Notes under the pieces: model-generated | What the model was told of the DNA's origin: nothing | The model's database searches: none | Seen by the model: only the letters and a program-made list of their open reading frames with translations | In this document: positions 60,005 through 64,000 of the stretch, piece by piece | Layout: every line of letters begins with the position of its first letter | Numbering within the stretch: position 1 is the first letter of the stretch | From: Enoplosus armatus | Taxonomy: Eukaryota > Chordata > Actinopteri > Centrarchiformes > Enoplosidae | Reading direction: 5' to 3' | DNA: 64,000 nucleotides | Assembly (NCBI RefSeq): GCF_043641665.1 | Contig: NC_092194.1 | Span: forward strand, 13,741,298-13,805,297 | Made by a program: the position numbers and the translations under genes

Positions 60005-60130
60005 AGAGCTCGAACAATTAGTCAATTATTCGAAGAAAATGATCTGTCCAAGTCATTTTCAAGCAAAAATACCGAACATTTTCTGGGTGAAAAATGGGAT
60101 GATTTGCTGCTTTTCTCGGTTTTGTATGAT
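60005..60130 (-). repeat. hAT-like repeat, copy 4a (minus, partial)
   Basis: CAATTAGTCAATTATTCG, CAAGCAAAAATACCGAACAT and GATTTGCTGCTTTTCTCGG are the reverse complement of the 3' half of the family. The copy stops near 60130. Confidence 0.7.
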
Positions 60131-60159
60131 TATAAATTAGTGCTCCAGGTAACAGTTAT

Positions 60160-60420
60160 TTTTGTAGTTGATTGATCTGATGGTTTTTGCCTTGATTAAT
60201 CGCTTGTGAAATTTGTGAGAACAATGCTCATCGCAATTTCTCAGAGCCTGATGTGGCGTCCTGTGTTGTCCAACCAACAATCCAAAATCCAAAGATATTC
60301 AGTTTAGAAAGATATAAAACAGAGAAAAGCAGCCAATCCTCACATTTGAGAAGCTGGAATCAGAGAATGTTGGCATTTTTGCTTGAAAAACGACTAATGG
60401 ATTAGTCGAATAATCTATTG
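60160..60420 (+). repeat. hAT-like repeat, copy 4b (plus)
   Basis: Runs TTGATTGATCTGATGG, GATTAATCGCTTGTGAAAT, CAATTTCTCAGAGCC, CAATCCAAAATCCAAAGATA, AGCAGCCAATCCTCACATTT and AAAACGACTAATGGATTAG. It faces copy 4a head to head. The 61-codon minus-strand frame at 60299-60484 is repeat sequence. Confidence 0.75.
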
Positions 60421-60804
60421 TGTCTTGTACTCTATTATAAACTGAACTCTTGGTTGGACTTGGGCTCTTGGAAATTGTATACACTATGTTCTGTTATGGT
60501 GCAGCCTAAACAATGAACACTCACTATATTAAATATGATATACACTAGATAACAGAGCTGTTGACTAATTAATTAATAAATTTAAGTAAAGAAATCCCTC
60601 AACATTCATCCAGCTGATAGTCACAATGTTTACAATGAAGGTATTGGCTGTGTTGTAACTAAGATCCACAACTTAACAAAGAGCCTCATGCTGCTGGGCC
60701 TATTGCATTCTGGGACAAAGGTGCCATCCAGGACCCATCTATCTTATGGGATCTCAATGAAAGCTAGGAGTTGATTTAGCTGGCATGTGTGTTTTCTCTC
60801 TGTG

Positions 60805-60810
<6 letters not shown>

Positions 60811-60851
<41 letters not shown>
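60811..60851 (+). repeat. (GT)n microsatellite, 41 bp
   Basis: Uninterrupted GT run. Confidence 0.98.
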
Positions 60852-60852
<1 letters not shown>

Positions 60853-61329
60853 CTATGCATGTGTATATCCGTGAGTGACCCATTGTGGCCAGACACCTGC
60901 CCACAGGCTCCTTGTCTGACTGATGAATCAGTGTCTTCAAGGTGTCTTTGAAGAAGTCTATTGTATGCCTTTGTTCTACAGTCTTAAGCATCCTGTCCTG
61001 CGTCTCCCTCTGCACACTAAAGAGAAAATAAATCCACTGCTGACACCGCCACAATGAATGGCCCGGGCCACCGTCCCATCAACCATCTCTTCCAGCTCAG
61101 AACAGAAGGAGAAAAGGATAATGGATGCTGGATCAGAGAAAAGAGAAATGGAAAAAAAACAGGAGTGTATACAGAATCTGACAATAGACCTCCATCCCTT
61201 TTCCATCTACCCATCATTTCTATGAAAGAATAAATTATATAAAAAAAAAACTCCCCAAAAACTTTTTCTCATTTTTATTCTGTTTTCTCTTTATTCACTT
61301 CATTTGATTTCTCTCTTATTTGTGATGTC

Positions 61330-61560
61330 ACACCTGCTATCATTCATGTGCTGCATGGTCTGTCAGGGCAGATTAGAAGCAGGGGCTTGTGCCTCGACAG
61401 CCATCGTACAGTATCAATATTGTGACGGCTGAGGAGCCGCCCGTCCTCACATCTCCTCGGAGTGCAAAGACAATTGAAAAGAGGAAGCGTCACAAACCTG
61501 ACACCCAAGTCACTTCAAGGAATCCCTTTCAAGAAGAAATAAAACCTCACCTGACAAAGC
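61330..61560. promoter_or_regulatory. Candidate conserved non-coding element
   Basis: Complex sequence with TCAGGGCAGATTAGA (61363-61377, shared with 56458-56472), GTATCAATATTGTGACGG and a few CpGs. Regulatory role inferred. Confidence 0.33.
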
Positions 61561-62936
61561 AAAGCTAGCCCAGGACAAGAGTAAATAGCATCAAACAGCA
61601 AGGGTATTTCCACTTTTAACAAAAGGAAATGCACCCGCTGGAATCAATTAAGATTCAGGGAGTGAAATTGATTATGTTCTTAAAAGTTTTATTTTGCGTA
61701 AAGAATTTTGATTATGTTGCATGTGGTCATGTGAGGTTTCATAAATAAATAAAAAAAAGGGACAAAAGGAATTCTGCTTGGCTCCAAAAGGATGCAGGAA
61801 GTAGGTTCTGAGGTGATTTCAAAGGCAAACAGTCCCATTATTGGAATAAAAAGCATTTTCTATAAGAGTTAATGCATGTTGGTACATTTTTCAAATCTTG
61901 TAACATTTGGCAGGATTGCCTTGATTTTTTTTTTGTGTAGTTGTGCCACTGAAATTTTTCATAGTTTGACCGAATGTAATAATTTCCTCTTGTACAGTAC
62001 CACTCATTAACCCCAATTACTCTTCCAGGAGGCTATCAAAATTACTCTTTCTTTCCACTGTTCTCATAACTCCAGCTGCTCTCCTCATCAACCAGTTTAA
62101 TCTGGGCAAGTTAGACTGGGATGTAAGCCAAATGAAAAAATGTAACATGAGGTTAATCACCCTGAATACATTCTCCAAGTAGTGTAATTTGTCAATTTTC
62201 TGCCTTTTCTCTTAGTTTGCGCACACTCCCGCCCTGCTGAATGTGTCATTAAAAGTTGGTCATTGCTTTCTTTGAAGCAGATTAGTCGAGTTTGTGACCC
62301 AGTGACCTCTGGGAGTTACATTTACTGTGCCAATAACAGAGCAAAGGAGAACTGTCACTTTTTTTTTTAGCTTGCTGCATGTGACCAGCCTGGTTTTCAC
62401 CAAATCCCCTGTTTTTCACCAGAAGATGTTTAATTAACATTTCGTTAAGACCCACTGTTTAACCCTGGTAGTTCTGACCCACAATCTGAAGAGCCTGGTG
62501 AAGTATGTAAGCAAATGAGCACTGTTTGTGCGTCCCACTTAAGATCTCTGCAGAAAGCAACAAAGGTCCAGAAAAAATAGAACAAGATGAAACAAATAGA
62601 GACAGAATATGAGGGAGAAAATAGAAAAAATCCCAAGCAAAAAAAAAAAAAATCCCAGGGTGATTACAAGATCAGCATGCCACGGTACAATTACCATCAC
62701 TTTGAATTTGAAATGGCCATTTAAAGGGCAGTAGAGCATCCTGGAAAATTAAACTGGAGCCTAATTAGCACACTCCAACCTGACAACGGAGCAGCTTTAA
62801 GCCTGGCTGAGCAAAGCAGTCAAGCAAGAGGAAGTGACTGACTGAAGGACTGAAGGACCAAGGAGGCCCTGCCGCTCCTGCTCTGAACCCATCACACACC
62901 CAACTGTGAGACACACTTATACACACACAGACATGT

Positions 62937-62940
<4 letters not shown>
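61561..62940. other. AT-rich non-coding DNA
   Basis: A short A run occurs at 62639-62651. Frames on the minus strand at 62445-62739 are Phe/Leu-rich without domains. Nothing else recognised. Confidence 0.5.

Positions 62941-62972
<32 letters not shown>
62941..62972 (+). repeat. (AC)16 microsatellite
   Basis: Thirty-two uninterrupted bases of AC. Confidence 0.98.
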
Positions 62973-62976
<4 letters not shown>

Positions 62977-63640
62977 CACTAGCATACGCACAAGTTCTCT
63001 CTTTTCTGGACACACCCATCTTCACAAACATACAAAAATGGTTCACACATCTACTGTATATCTGAAGGTTGCATGTTTTCATTTGTGGTGAATTCATGAT
63101 CTAACTTTCTGATATTTGTGTATAACATGAGAGCAAACTTTTTTTTTGTAGTATATTTTTCTAACAGAACGGTGGCGCTCAAGCATGTCTTATATCTCTC
63201 AGCCTGCCAGCAGTGGTTGGGTCAGGCCTGTGACCCCTGACCCCTCACTGTTAAATTAACTCTGCCCCCAGTTGGGTGTTGTGCCAAATGTCAGGAGCGG
63301 CCTCTAATCCTGTCTTGCTGTCTGGTTGGCCACTCAGCACCAGACTACCTTTCCTGTCCAGACCAATCTACCTACATACCAACCTCAGCTCAACTCCGCT
63401 GCAGGCTCTCCTGCACGGAGAAAAGGACCACCTAGTTACTCCACCTGAATACTTGTTCGTCCAACTGAGAGTTTTTTTTTTGTAATCGCACCCACAAAAT
63501 GATGCAGCAGAAGAGTTTTAGTTTTGAGCTGAAACTTTTCACCGTCAAAATGGGTGAAAAGTGGAATTACTAAATCATGCCGGAGGGATGGAAAAGTGCT
63601 GAGGGGAGGTGAAACTAGACACTGTCAAGACAGCCCTGTA

Positions 63641-63644
<4 letters not shown>

Positions 63645-63675
<31 letters not shown>
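63645..63675 (+). repeat. (TG)n microsatellite, 31 bp
   Basis: Uninterrupted TG run. Sequence from 63676 to the window end holds no recognised feature. Confidence 0.97.
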
Positions 63676-63677
<2 letters not shown>

Positions 63678-64000
63678 CACCTCTGTCTTTCCTGAGCCCT
63701 AGGGTCTTTACTGAGGTCTGGTCAAAGAGAAGGAGAGCCCCATGGCTATATCTGTCACAAAGAACAACAGGTCGACTTTAACTTCCCCTGAAAACTTTGC
63801 ACAGTGCAACTGAGTTTGATAGTTAGGTGTAACCTAGATGAAGTTAGAAACCCAATGTGAAATAATTTAGAATTACAAAGAATATATTTCACTAGGAATA
63901 CCATTGGGAGAATGCCATATATGTTGCTGTTGTGATGTACCTTTTGCCATATTGATTGTAGGCTTGAGAAGGAGATAATTTCCTCTGGACAGATCAATCC

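Noticed and set aside
1..64000. tRNA, rRNA, known microRNA and CRISPR arrays
   Set aside because: I looked by eye for B-box (GGTTCGA-type) sequences, familiar microRNA seeds and regular spaced repeats and found none. A covariance-model search would be the decisive test.

Overview
The window looks like teleost fish nuclear DNA, most likely from a spiny-rayed (percomorph) species. The signs are long CA/TG and GA microsatellites, AT-rich CpG-poor DNA with no prokaryotic gene organisation, and several dispersed repeats whose sequences I recognise from percomorph genomes. These include a foldback element carrying the 'TTAGCACAAAGACTGGAAA' arms and a repeat built on the 'TCGATTAATCG...GTTGCAGC' pattern. 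No complete protein-coding gene can be read here, and I recognise no protein family in any long open frame. Most long frames are chance frames or translated microsatellites.

Layout. 0-7.5 kb is repeat- and microsatellite-rich DNA. It holds a foldback MITE at 209-532, and a perfect 33-bp inverted repeat (2401-2433 and 3433-3465) that brackets three CA/TG arrays. 7.58-8.15 kb is the best gene start in the window: a CpG cluster with adjacent ETS (ACTTCCGC) and E-box (CACGTG) sites, an upstream ORF, and a short ATG frame that runs into a consensus splice donor at 8017/8018 on the + strand. 9.4-13 kb holds an unrecognised minus-strand open frame and several degenerate interspersed repeats. 13-16 kb holds a purine/G4 tract and a possible terminal exon (15275-15376) that would add a membrane-type helix to the 7985-8017 start.

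From about 16.6 kb to 61.6 kb the window resembles a vertebrate developmental regulatory block or a giant intron. There are many 200-500 bp stretches of balanced, low-repeat sequence, dense in homeodomain-type TAATTA/ATTAAT, GATTA and TCF-type motifs, separated by plain AT-rich DNA. I list them as candidate conserved non-coding elements; conservation itself cannot be seen from one sequence. Several contain strong + strand splice signals: 19260, 24317-24343, 27262, 31884-31936, 38197, 43932-44094, 46032-46073, 57965 and 58233-58554. The simplest reading is that the window lies in one or more long introns of a + strand gene starting near 7.9 kb, but no exon is proven. The remainder is microsatellites, homopolymer tracts and four copies of one hAT-like repeat, two of them arranged head to head at 60.0-60.4 kb.
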